A stretch of 6,329 nt of DNA from Caldisericota bacterium (GTDB taxonomy: Bacteria > Caldisericota > Caldisericia > Caldisericales > Caldisericaceae), in assembly GCA_030642335.1 (NCBI GenBank), contig DAOWNX010000056.1:1-6329 (forward strand). Direction: 5' to 3'. Within the stretch, counting starts at the first letter, position 1, and the number at the start of each line of letters is the position of its first letter. The notes beneath the pieces were generated by a model, which ran no database searches, was not told the origin of the DNA, and was given only the letters and a program-made list of their open reading frames with translations. The position numbers were made by a program, and so were the translations under genes. Of this stretch, positions 1 through 4,995 are shown piece by piece.

Positions 1-1
1 A

Positions 2-463
2 ACTCCTGATGACTGGATTATCTATCAGGTATGGGAGCCTTATTGGCTTTCATTTGAGCTCCCGAAGAATTCCCCGCCACCGGATGAACACGATACAGGA
101 TGTTTCTACAACATAATAAGACCTATCAATAAAGAAAAGCCTGTTTTTACAGTTACAGTCGATGGCAACTATTCCTATCCAACCTTTAGGGGAATTTCGC
201 CAAGTGGTAGATTTATCCTTTTCCTGTCCCCGTGGCGAATCCTTGACAGAAAAACAAACACCATCACTACTCTAACGGGAATGACCGGCTTTAAATCTTC
301 TTTCCCAACCTTTCGTCTAACCCAATTTGCTTCTGACAATACATTACTCGCAATTGGTTCCACTAACATACCTCAAGAACAATTAAGCTTCGAGCTCCAG
401 CTATGGCAATGGCTCTATATTATAGATATCAATAAATTGTTACAAATAATAGAAGATACGTAA
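2..463 (+). CDS. C-terminal part of a probable beta-propeller (TolB/WD40-like) protein, 5' end outside window
   Basis: The frame is open from base 2 to the TAA at 461-463, giving the last 153 residues of a protein whose start lies upstream of the window. I do not recognise a specific family. The stretch ISPSGRFILFLSPWRILDRK, followed by a turn and ITTLTG, has the look of one blade of a TolB/DPP-IV-like propeller (SPDGR..., strand, D-x-K-T, strand). A second hydrophobic strand pair, LLAIGSTN and LWQWLYIIDI, lies near the C-terminus. No catalytic motif is visible. The gene ends 23 bp before a strong terminator, so it is the last gene of its transcript. Two further extracytoplasmic-type genes follow on the same strand, so a surface or periplasm-like location is plausible but is only inferred. 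The propeller call is tentative. That the frame is coding is fairly sure, because it is long, unbroken and followed by a terminator. Confidence 0.7.
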   Translation, partial: TPDDWIIYQVWEPYWLSFELPKNSPPPDEHDTGCFYNIIRPINKEKPVFTVTVDGNYSYPTFRGISPSGRFILFLSPWRILDRKTNTITTLTGMTGFKSSFPTFRLTQFASDNTLLAIGSTNIPQEQLSFELQLWQWLYIIDINKLLQIIEDT

Positions 464-486
464 GTCAAGGATTGTTTAAATATTTT

Positions 487-525
487 AATGTGGGTAAGTT
501 AATACATTCAAAACTTACCCACATT
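487..525 (+). terminator. Rho-independent terminator after the first gene
   Basis: A perfect 14-bp inverted repeat, AATGTGGGTAAGTT (487-500) and AACTTACCCACATT (512-525), encloses an 11-nt loop. It is followed by TTTTAATTGTT and lies 23 bp after the stop codon at 463. It separates the upstream gene from the long leader that follows. The 5' side also carries a TTTT run, so weak action on the other strand is possible, but no minus-strand gene needs it. Confidence 0.88.
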
Positions 526-644
526 TTAATTGTTACAATATTTACGTCGCCTTTCAGGCAAGTGTTGCGAATGTGTACCCTAATTTATGAGGGGATATTT
601 TTTTCCTTATGTTTATTCTTTTCCTCTAACTTTTAAAATATTTA

Positions 645-741
645 AAAATTCTTATGAAAAGGGTGGGAAATTTTCCGACTTATGGATCTAAATATATGAG
701 AGAAGAAAATTTTTGATAGGAAAAGCAAGAAAAAGAAATTT
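645..741 (+). repeat. Leader tandem repeat, unit 1 (about 97 bp)
   Basis: This is the first of two adjacent diverged copies. Both start with AAAATTCT (645-652 and 743-750). The best conserved block, 699-739, matches 796-836 at 38 of 41 positions and includes AATTTTTGATA and AGCAAGAAAAAGAAAT. The 5' half of the unit is more diverged but alignable, with small indels (offset 98 at the start, 97 at the end). Confidence 0.75.
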
Positions 742-742
742 T

Positions 743-838
743 AAAATTCTCTCAAAAAAGTGTAACATTTTTTGAAGTTTGTGAGTCTTATATATAGAGA
801 AGTAAATTTTTGATAAGAAGAGCAAGAAAAAGAAATGC
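743..838 (+). repeat. Leader tandem repeat, unit 2 (about 97 bp)
   Basis: This is the second copy of the tandem duplication, directly abutting unit 1. The conserved block 796-836 differs from 699-739 at three positions. It leads, after about 20 bp, into the strong Shine-Dalgarno site at 860-866. A much weaker resemblance continues at about 992-1020 (TTGATAAA, then A-rich sequence, then GTGC), also just before an AAGGAGG. That may be a third, strongly diverged copy. Confidence 0.72.
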
Positions 839-859
839 AGAAAAGGAAAGCTTTATTTT

Positions 860-874
860 AAGGAGGTGGTGCAA
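860..874 (+). repeat. Leader motif AAGGAGGTKGTGCAA, copy A
   Basis: AAGGAGGTGGTGCAA. It matches copy C (1029-1043) at 14 of 15 positions and copy B (3626-3640) at 13 of 15. With flanks, 856-876 matches 3622-3642 at 19 of 21 positions. Its first seven bases form an ideal Shine-Dalgarno site, 9 nt before the ATG at 876. Confidence 0.6.
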
Positions 875-875
875 T

Positions 876-896
876 ATGAATGTAAAGAAATGTTAG
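876..896 (+). CDS. Possible six-residue leader peptide MNVKKC
   Basis: ATG at 876 follows an excellent Shine-Dalgarno site (AAGGAGG, 860-866) at a 9-nt distance. The frame encodes M-N-V-K-K-C and stops at TAG (894-896). The stop directly abuts another in-frame ATG at 897, giving TAGATG, a layout that would allow reinitiation. A real gene of this size cannot be told from a start site that has lost its reading frame. The quality of the ribosome binding site is the only positive evidence. It could be an attenuator-type leader peptide or the remnant of a longer small gene interrupted by TAG. Confidence 0.25.
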   Translation: MNVKKC

Positions 897-995
897 ATGC
901 TAAATGTTGGATGGCAACGAAAGGATTATTTTTTACCGCAGCAGGTAACAACTGAGCGGAAATTGTGCAAAGAGGAAAAAGGTATAAAATATTGA
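897..995 (+). CDS. Possible 32-residue small ORF in the leader, same frame as the MNVKKC peptide
   Basis: ATG at 897 immediately follows the TAG of the six-codon frame and continues in the same frame to TGA at 993-995. It encodes a basic 32-residue peptide starting MLNVGWQRKDYF and ending KEEKGIKY. It has no Shine-Dalgarno site of its own, so translation would depend on reinitiation after the TAG or on read-through. No family is recognised and there is no signal peptide or membrane segment. The product could be real, or the two frames together may be one small gene (39 codons) broken by a nonsense mutation. Confidence 0.2.
   Translation: MLNVGWQRKDYFLPQQVTTERKLCKEEKGIKY
963..990 (+). promoter_or_regulatory. 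Weak candidate sigma-A-type promoter
   Basis: TTGTGC (963-968) and TAAAAT (985-990) are separated by 16 bp. The -10 hexamer is good, but the -35 shares only its TTG with the consensus. In such AT-rich DNA this can easily arise by chance. It would start a transcript about 180 nt upstream of the peptidase gene. Confidence 0.22.
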
Positions 996-1028
996 TAAAG
1001 TTTCAGAAAAAAATAAAAATTGTGCTAC

Positions 1029-1043
1029 AAGGAGGTTGTGCAA
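1029..1043 (+). repeat. Leader motif AAGGAGGTKGTGCAA, copy C
   Basis: AAGGAGGTTGTGCAA, 169 bp downstream of copy A and differing from it at one base. Here the Shine-Dalgarno-like core has no well-spaced start codon after it: the TTG at 1036 and the GTG at 1038 are too close. The copy therefore looks like a decayed duplicate or a structural RNA motif rather than an active ribosome binding site. Confidence 0.5.
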
Positions 1044-1075
1044 GAGGGAATAGTTCCTCGAAGGCAAGTAGGAGG
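1044..1075 (+). promoter_or_regulatory. Possible Shine-Dalgarno-masking alternative hairpins
   Basis: TTCCTC (1054-1059) can pair upstream with GAGGGAA (1044-1050, one bulged G). Its CCTC can instead pair downstream with GAGG (1072-1075), which is the ribosome binding site of the 31-codon frame starting at 1084. The two pairings exclude each other. They are short, and no T-run follows, so this would act on translation rather than as a terminator. This is an inference from base pairing only. Confidence 0.2.
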
Positions 1076-1083
1076 TGAAATAT

Positions 1084-1179
1084 TTGGGAAACTGCGAAAA
1101 GAGAATTAAATGGATTTACGCAATTGAAAAGCTTTGCAAAATAGAAATAAAAACTAAAATTACAAGGAGAATAAAATGA
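1084..1179 (+). CDS. Possible 31-residue small protein translationally coupled to the peptidase gene
   Basis: A TTG start at 1084 sits 8 nt after GGAGG (1071-1075). The frame runs 31 codons to a TGA at 1177-1179 that overlaps the ATG of the peptidase gene (1176) as ATGA, the usual layout of coupled genes. The peptide is strongly basic, with two cysteines, starting MGNCEKRIKWIY and ending KITRRIK, with no signal peptide and no family I recognise. An in-frame TAG at 1069 blocks any longer version except a GTG start at 1075 inside the ribosome binding site. The peptidase has its own good ribosome binding site at 1164-1170, so coupling is not required. Whether the peptide has a function, serves only to control translation, or is chance remains open. 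Confidence 0.33.
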   Translation: MGNCEKRIKWIYAIEKLCKIEIKTKITRRIK

Positions 1180-2084
1180 GAATTAAAAAAATAACAGTTT
1201 TATTAATCTTATTTGTGTTTTTAGTAAGTTTTGTTCCTTTCGGTGGGATAATCAAAGCAGATGAAGGATATGGCGTAGTTGCCACCGACCAAGGTGAAAT
1301 GTACAGAGATACACATGGAAACCTATTTCCTGTTATCATTGGTAGTGAGGGTAAAAAAGAAGTAAAGCTTAATGAATATGAAATTGCTCCACTTGAAGCA
1401 CTTTTAGAAAGAGATGCAAAAATTTCGAAAGGAAAAAGTGCACTCCCTGAAGAAATCCTAAGGAAATATTATGTTTCAAAGAATTTTTCTGTCTCTACAT
1501 ATTCTTATGTAACGCTTCCAGCTATTTACTCATATAAACAGGGATACTGGAAGTGGGAAGGTGAAACATTAGGATTTGGCCCGCATACAATTGGAGCATC
1601 AGGATGCTTTCTTACATCCTGCGCAATGATGCTTGCAACATACAATCTCACAATAAATGGTTCTATAGTAAATCCTTTAAATTTAAACACCTGGATGAAG
1701 GGACATAGTGGTTTTAGTGGTGATTCTCTTATTTTTGGTGCTATAGCAGATTTCCCTGGCATAAGTAGTGTTGGCTATTTTGAAAGTTGTAGTGATGCTG
1801 CAATTGCAATCTATTATCATATAGTTCCGATCATAGCAGTACACCATCCCGGTCTTCATTTTTGTGTATTAGTAAAAACCAATGGTGAGAAAGATATGGC
1901 AACGAACTACATTGTGAACACATATGATGCAATAAATTTTACCAGCAGTGAGTATGCCCCGGAACGTATGTACTATGCGCCATACGATAATATTGCAGAA
2001 CTTAGTAACTATTATTCAACATTAGTCCGGGTTGGCTATACTTTTGCAGATTCAGATATATTTAGAACAGCTTATCCACAGTAG
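1176..2084 (+). CDS. Secreted C39-like (Peptidase_C39_2) cysteine peptidase domain protein
   Basis: A 302-residue protein starting at ATG 1176 after AAGGAGA (1164-1170). Residues 1-28 form a signal peptide: basic MRIKK, hydrophobic core LLILFVFLVSFV, probable cleavage after IKA28, no lipobox. Residues 29-110 are a spacer of unknown function. The catalytic region spans about 112-255: Q122 (YKQGYWKW) as likely oxyanion residue, C144 in GASGCFLTSCAMML as nucleophile, H228 in GLHFCVLV, and N248 or D251 in YIVNTYDA as third residue. This order is that of the C39-like papain fold. Family members cleave peptide bonds, but many relatives are uncharacterised and substrates cannot be read from sequence. 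There are two extra cysteines near the active site, C149 and C230. The gene is followed after 6 nt by a propeller lipoprotein, so both probably act together outside the membrane. There is no ABC-transporter domain, so this is not a bacteriocin exporter. Confidence 0.8.
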   Translation: MRIKKITVLLILFVFLVSFVPFGGIIKADEGYGVVATDQGEMYRDTHGNLFPVIIGSEGKKEVKLNEYEIAPLEALLERDAKISKGKSALPEEILRKYYVSKNFSVSTYSYVTLPAIYSYKQGYWKWEGETLGFGPHTIGASGCFLTSCAMMLATYNLTINGSIVNPLNLNTWMKGHSGFSGDSLIFGAIADFPGISSVGYFESCSDAAIAIYYHIVPIIAVHHPGLHFCVLVKTNGEKDMATNYIVNTYDAINFTSSEYAPERMYYAPYDNIAELSNYYSTLVRVGYTFADSDIFRTAYPQ

Positions 2085-2090
2085 ATTGCT

Positions 2091-3521
2091 ATGAGAAGGT
2101 TTATATTAACATCACTGGTATTAATTTTCACATTGCTGTCAGGATGCAGTAGAGCTGCAAATATGCCAGCATTCTACGGTGAGTTTTGTGATGCTGGGAG
2201 GACTTCCTATAAAGATATTGCCGGATTAAAAGAAACTCCAGGTAAAGTAACATGGAAGCACAACCTCTCGTATGCTTGTGAATCCTTACTTCTTACGACG
2301 AATGCGCCTACTATCGAAGGGAATAGAGCATATTTAGCATCTGGTTCTGTAATTACTGTAGTCAATTTTGAAACAGGAAAAGAAATCTGGGAAAAAGATT
2401 ATCACTCAAAGCCTTCTCCACGGGGAGAACCGCCCGATTATGAATCCGATTTTAACTCTTTCTTCTATAATTCTCCTGTTATTTATGGAGATAAAATTGT
2501 CATATTGGGAGGATATTCTGCAAGGGAATTTCTTCTTGTAATAGACAAGAAAACAGGAGAACCCATTTGGAAGAGCGAAGTTATTGGAGGTGATTCAACA
2601 GGACTATCTTCCCAACATCCCTTAATAATCAATGGATGTATTTATCTTGCAGCAACAAATGTAGAAGGTTATAAAAAGAATGGAGAAGCAGAAGCAGGTA
2701 TCTGGGTTTGGGATATAAACACGGGAAAAGTCCTGAATAAAATATTCTTAGAACCTATTGCAGAGCCAATTGTTGGGAAGTATCGCTCAATGTACACTTC
2801 ATATGCATCCCTTGCAGCAGACGGACCAAACATCTACGGGGCTACAAGATTTACGCATGATAGCACAGATAGAACCTACATATTCTGTTATGATACTTCA
2901 AGAAAGAAGTTTACATGGTTTGCGCCTATAGAAAAAGGAGACGTTGATTATCCAGGCCAGATAATACGAATTGCAGTAAATGAAAATTTCGTAGCAGTTT
3001 CCATGGTGGGGGATCAATGGATGGGTAAGGAACCTCAATTTTTCATTAAAGTTTTTGATAAAATTTCACATAAACCATTATGGCAAAACGTTTCAAAGAC
3101 AGTAAAAAAGTTGAATGCTGTTCTCTCAATAGGCATGTTTGTAATCCATGACGATAAACTCTATGCCATGCTTTTTGATAAAAGATTCGTCTGCTTTGAT
3201 ATGAAAACTGGCAATGAAGTCTGGAGTTTTAAAGATGAGGATTGGCAGAGCGAATGGTGGAACAAATGGAACGGATATGAAGATTGTTTCAATGAGCATG
3301 ATGTTGTTGCTACAAAAGATATTGTATATTTTAATGCTTCCAATGCAATCTATGCTTTCGACCCAGACAGTGGGAAGTTACTATGGCGAAAGATTGTCAA
3401 AAAAGGCAATCTCTTCATCAACATTATGCCTGTGGATAATGGTTTAATTGTGCGCTATCAGGATATCCAAATTGGTTACGATACTCCCCAAAATCCCGTA
3501 ACCTGTGAACTTTGGAAGTAA
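2091..3521 (+). CDS. Lipoprotein with about seven PQQ/BamB-like beta-propeller blades
   Basis: A 476-residue protein, ATG 2091, 6 nt after the peptidase stop. No clear Shine-Dalgarno site precedes it, so its translation is probably coupled to the peptidase. Residues 1-19 are a lipoprotein signal with lipobox LSGC (C19 the lipidated residue). The rest is a propeller. Blade-closing turns of the type x-T-G-K-x-x-W are seen at 94-100 (ETGKEIW), 154-160 (KTGEPIW), 208-213 (DINTGK), 268 onward (DTSRKKFTW), 327-331 (HKPLW), 371-378 (MKTGNEVW) and 424-432 (ending SGKLLW). Seven such turns fit a closed seven-bladed ring. No c-type haem motif or obvious enzyme active site is visible, so a binding or scaffold role is more likely than a quinoprotein dehydrogenase. 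The family resembles BamB, but nothing here ties it to outer-membrane assembly. A strong terminator follows directly. Confidence 0.83.
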   Translation: MRRFILTSLVLIFTLLSGCSRAANMPAFYGEFCDAGRTSYKDIAGLKETPGKVTWKHNLSYACESLLLTTNAPTIEGNRAYLASGSVITVVNFETGKEIWEKDYHSKPSPRGEPPDYESDFNSFFYNSPVIYGDKIVILGGYSAREFLLVIDKKTGEPIWKSEVIGGDSTGLSSQHPLIINGCIYLAATNVEGYKKNGEAEAGIWVWDINTGKVLNKIFLEPIAEPIVGKYRSMYTSYASLAADGPNIYGATRFTHDSTDRTYIFCYDTSRKKFTWFAPIEKGDVDYPGQIIRIAVNENFVAVSMVGDQWMGKEPQFFIKVFDKISHKPLWQNVSKTVKKLNAVLSIGMFVIHDDKLYAMLFDKRFVCFDMKTGNEVWSFKDEDWQSEWWNKWNGYEDCFNEHDVVATKDIVYFNASNAIYAFDPDSGKLLWRKIVKKGNLFINIMPVDNGLIVRYQDIQIGYDTPQNPVTCELWK

Positions 3522-3535
3522 TTAGCGCTTTATGC

Positions 3536-3561
3536 GAGGGTAAGCTTTTTTGCTTGCCCTC
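3536..3561 (+). terminator. Rho-independent terminator of the peptidase/propeller unit
   Basis: GAGGGTAAGC (3536-3545) pairs with GCTTGCCCTC (3552-3561). This is ten base pairs with one T-G wobble around a loop of six T, followed by ATTTTTGTATTT. It lies 15 nt after the propeller stop codon. On the minus strand the hairpin is followed by GCATAAAGCGC rather than a T-run, so it would be a poor terminator for the converging fdh operon. Confidence 0.88.
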
Positions 3562-3708
3562 ATTTTTGTATTTGCTTAGTAGAGACTTCAAGAAGCTATA
3601 TAAAATATCATAGTATCTCGCTTTTAAGGAAGTAGTGCAATAGAAAGGTAAAAAGCTAATGAACAATGGGCAAGCGGAGCATTGACCAGCAATACTAACT
3701 CACAAATG
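3562..3708. other. Convergent intergenic stretch with leader-like remnant
   Basis: This lies between the plus-strand terminator and the stop codon of the minus-strand fdhD-like gene. I see no gene and no clear terminator for the minus strand. It contains copy B of the leader motif (3626-3640), followed by a nine-codon frame (ATG 3659 to TGA 3685, M-N-N-G-Q-A-E-H) without a good ribosome binding site. It looks like decayed sequence related to the leader in front of the peptidase gene. Confidence 0.5.
3626..3640 (+). repeat. Leader motif AAGGAGGTKGTGCAA, decayed copy B
   Basis: AAGGAAGTAGTGCAA. With flanks, 3622-3642 matches 856-876 at 19 of 21 positions. The two changes destroy the GGAGG core, and the ATG that follows in copy A reads TAG here. 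Further downstream ATGGGCAAGCGGAGCATT loosely resembles ATGGCAACGAAAGGATT at about 910. This suggests the similarity extends beyond the motif. Confidence 0.5.
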
Positions 3709-4407
3709 TTAAATGATTTTTAGATTTTTATTGGTTGAATAAATATTAAACCTGCTGCCTCTTAAAAACCCGATAAGCATAATATTAGCATCTTTTGCCA
3801 TATCAATAGCAAAATCTGTAGGCGCAGAACGAGAAATAACAGCCATAACACCTAATCTTTTTGCATACTGAACCGCAGTCTCGCTTATCCTTCCACTCGT
3901 AAATAAAATGATAGCATCAGACAATTTATCAGTCAAAATCGTATCGCCAGCCAACTTAAAAATAGTACTCTGCCGAGAAACATCTTCAAAAAACGAAATA
4001 AGCTTCTGTCCATCTGATAAACCCGAAATATGAGTCCCTCCAGTTTGTTTAAAAACTACACTTTTCGAAAGAAGTTCCTTCATAAGCACAAACAATTTTG
4101 AAGAATTAATAGAGAATTGCTTTTCTGATGAAGAATTGTTAGATATATTTTCAACTTCTGCATAGCAATCAGTACAGTGACCTTTATCCTTAAAAACAAT
4201 TCTTTTTAAATCATTTTTTTTAGCAATATGGCCTCTTAAAAACAGGTATCCAAAAACTAATTCCTCCTCATAAGGAGGGGAATAAACAATTCTTTCGATA
4301 AGTTTATCATGCAAATACAAATTAATATTTCTTTCCTTTACAATTTTGTCGTCCAGTTTTTCCTTTCGTCCATTGTTAAACCGTAAAATTTTAACGAACT
4401 TTATCAT
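3709..4407 (-). CDS. fdhD: Divergent FdhD-like formate dehydrogenase accessory protein (sulfurtransferase family)
   Basis: A 232-residue protein. ATG at 4407 is preceded by AGGAG 7 nt upstream, and its start overlaps the mobA end by 17 nt. FdhD moves sulfur from a cysteine desulfurase to the Mo-bis-MGD cofactor to activate formate dehydrogenase. Family marks are recognisable along the whole length: EELVFGYLFLRGHI (48-61; usual ...GFL..EGI), FKQTGGTH (119-126), FEDVSRQ (140-146; usual EDVGRHN), FTSGRISE (169-176), SRSAPTDFAIDMA (192-204) and GFLRGSRFNIYS (213-224). Key positions differ. The conserved CGxCG loop expected around residues 90-100 is absent (serine-rich here), while a CTDC appears earlier at 78-81. 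The G, H and N of EDVGRHN are replaced by S, Q and S. It may use a relocated cysteine pair, have another role, or be losing function. The frame is intact and it is the last gene of the fdh operon. Confidence 0.82.
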   Translation of the reverse strand: MIKFVKILRFNNGRKEKLDDKIVKERNINLYLHDKLIERIVYSPPYEEELVFGYLFLRGHIAKKNDLKRIVFKDKGHCTDCYAEVENISNNSSSEKQFSINSSKLFVLMKELLSKSVVFKQTGGTHISGLSDGQKLISFFEDVSRQSTIFKLAGDTILTDKLSDAIILFTSGRISETAVQYAKRLGVMAVISRSAPTDFAIDMAKDANIMLIGFLRGSRFNIYSTNKNLKII

Positions 4408-4990
4408 TTAGCAACTCCTGTGCCTTCTCGAAATCGCTTTTAGTATTCACATTAAAAAACGTTAAAAAATCAGGGTCAATACTTTCTATCTCGCTTTCGC
4501 TGAGAAATTGCACAGAAGCAGTATTCAACAAAGAACGAAGTTTATAATCTCTCATTTTAATTTGCTCATTAACAAGATGCATTAAGCGTTTATTATAAAA
4601 AGCAAATAACGGTTCAATCATTCCATTCTCAAAATAAGGAATATAAATATCTACATTCTTATTCAACATACTTTTCATATAGGAAAGAAGGTTTTTATTG
4701 ATAAATGGCATATCGCAAGCAGTAAGAAAAATAAAATCTTTGTTTATATTATATGTCAAAGCTGTGAACAACCCACCAATAGGCCCAATTCCTGGAATAC
4801 TATCAGGGATAATTTTGTAAGGGAATGGAAAAACCCCTCTTCCGACAAAGAGAGGTTCTTCTTTAAATGATTCCTTAAAAAGACGATAAGTCTGTTCTAA
4901 AAGCAAAGTATTCTCAAAGGAAAGGAATACTTTATCTTTTCCCAGTCTTTTCCCCTTACCTCCAATAAGAATAACAGGTTGAATTGTCAA
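4391..4990 (-). CDS. mobA: Molybdenum cofactor guanylyltransferase MobA
   Basis: A 199-residue cytoplasmic enzyme that transfers GMP from GTP to molybdopterin, making the guanine dinucleotide form used by formate dehydrogenases. It is a Rossmann-like nucleotidyltransferase with motifs in the usual order: nucleotide loop LIGGKGKRLGKDK (8-20), D62 with GPIGGL (68-73), metal-binding D92 in CDMPF (91-95), EPLFAFY (125-131) and FFNVNT (178-183), the last matching the asparagine pair of E. coli MobA. Length is normal. The start is TTG at 4990: the nucleotide loop begins eight residues later and the next methionine lies beyond it, so no other start would give a working enzyme. The ribosome binding site is weak (AAGAGG, inside the focA end), and focA ends 5 nt upstream, so coupled translation is likely. 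It supplies the cofactor for the fdhA product of the same operon. Confidence 0.92.
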   Translation of the reverse strand: MTIQPVILIGGKGKRLGKDKVFLSFENTLLLEQTYRLFKESFKEEPLFVGRGVFPFPYKIIPDSIPGIGPIGGLFTALTYNINKDFIFLTACDMPFINKNLLSYMKSMLNKNVDIYIPYFENGMIEPLFAFYNKRLMHLVNEQIKMRDYKLRSLLNTASVQFLSESEIESIDPDFLTFFNVNTKSDFEKAQELLNDKVR

Positions 4991-4995
4991 TCGTA

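Larger units (their letters stand above)
527..875. other. Gene-poor AT-rich leader, first part
   Basis: No convincing protein-coding gene lies here. The stretch starts with a short GCCT-ttc-AGGC hairpin near 549-559 and becomes very A/T-rich from about 595. From about 645 to 838 it consists of a diverged tandem duplication with a period of about 97 bp (listed separately). I could not find a good -35/-10 pair in this part. The bases between the previous terminator and the peptidase start codon total about 650, far longer than the other intergenic gaps here (5-187 nt). This suggests a regulatory leader, an RNA, or a decayed locus. Confidence 0.6.

Noticed and set aside
645..838. CRISPR array
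   Set aside because: There are only two long, diverged, directly abutting units without unique spacers of regular length, and no cas genes nearby.
894..896. TAG as a pyrrolysine codon joining the frames 876-896 and 897-995
   Set aside because: There is no methylamine methyltransferase context and no insertion element, and the joined product would still be only 39 residues with no known family. Nonsense mutation or reinitiation is simpler.
905..960. Possible riboswitch or terminator around TTACC-GCAGCA-GGTAA
   Set aside because: The stem is only five base pairs, no T-run follows on the plus strand, and I could not match the surroundings to a known riboswitch core.
1176..2084. Bacteriocin-processing ABC transporter or RiPP export system
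   Set aside because: The C39-like domain follows a signal peptide and has no transmembrane or ATPase domain. No double-glycine leader is seen in the small frames upstream.
2091..3521. PQQ-dependent alcohol or glucose dehydrogenase
   Set aside because: The propeller repeats are of the BamB-like structural kind. There is no haem-binding CxxCH and no vicinal cysteine pair or catalytic aspartate context that I can recognise.
3424..3666. Open minus-strand frame of 80 codons across the plus-strand terminator
   Set aside because: It overlaps the end of the propeller gene and runs through a strong hairpin, its composition is unlike a protein, and it has no family signature.
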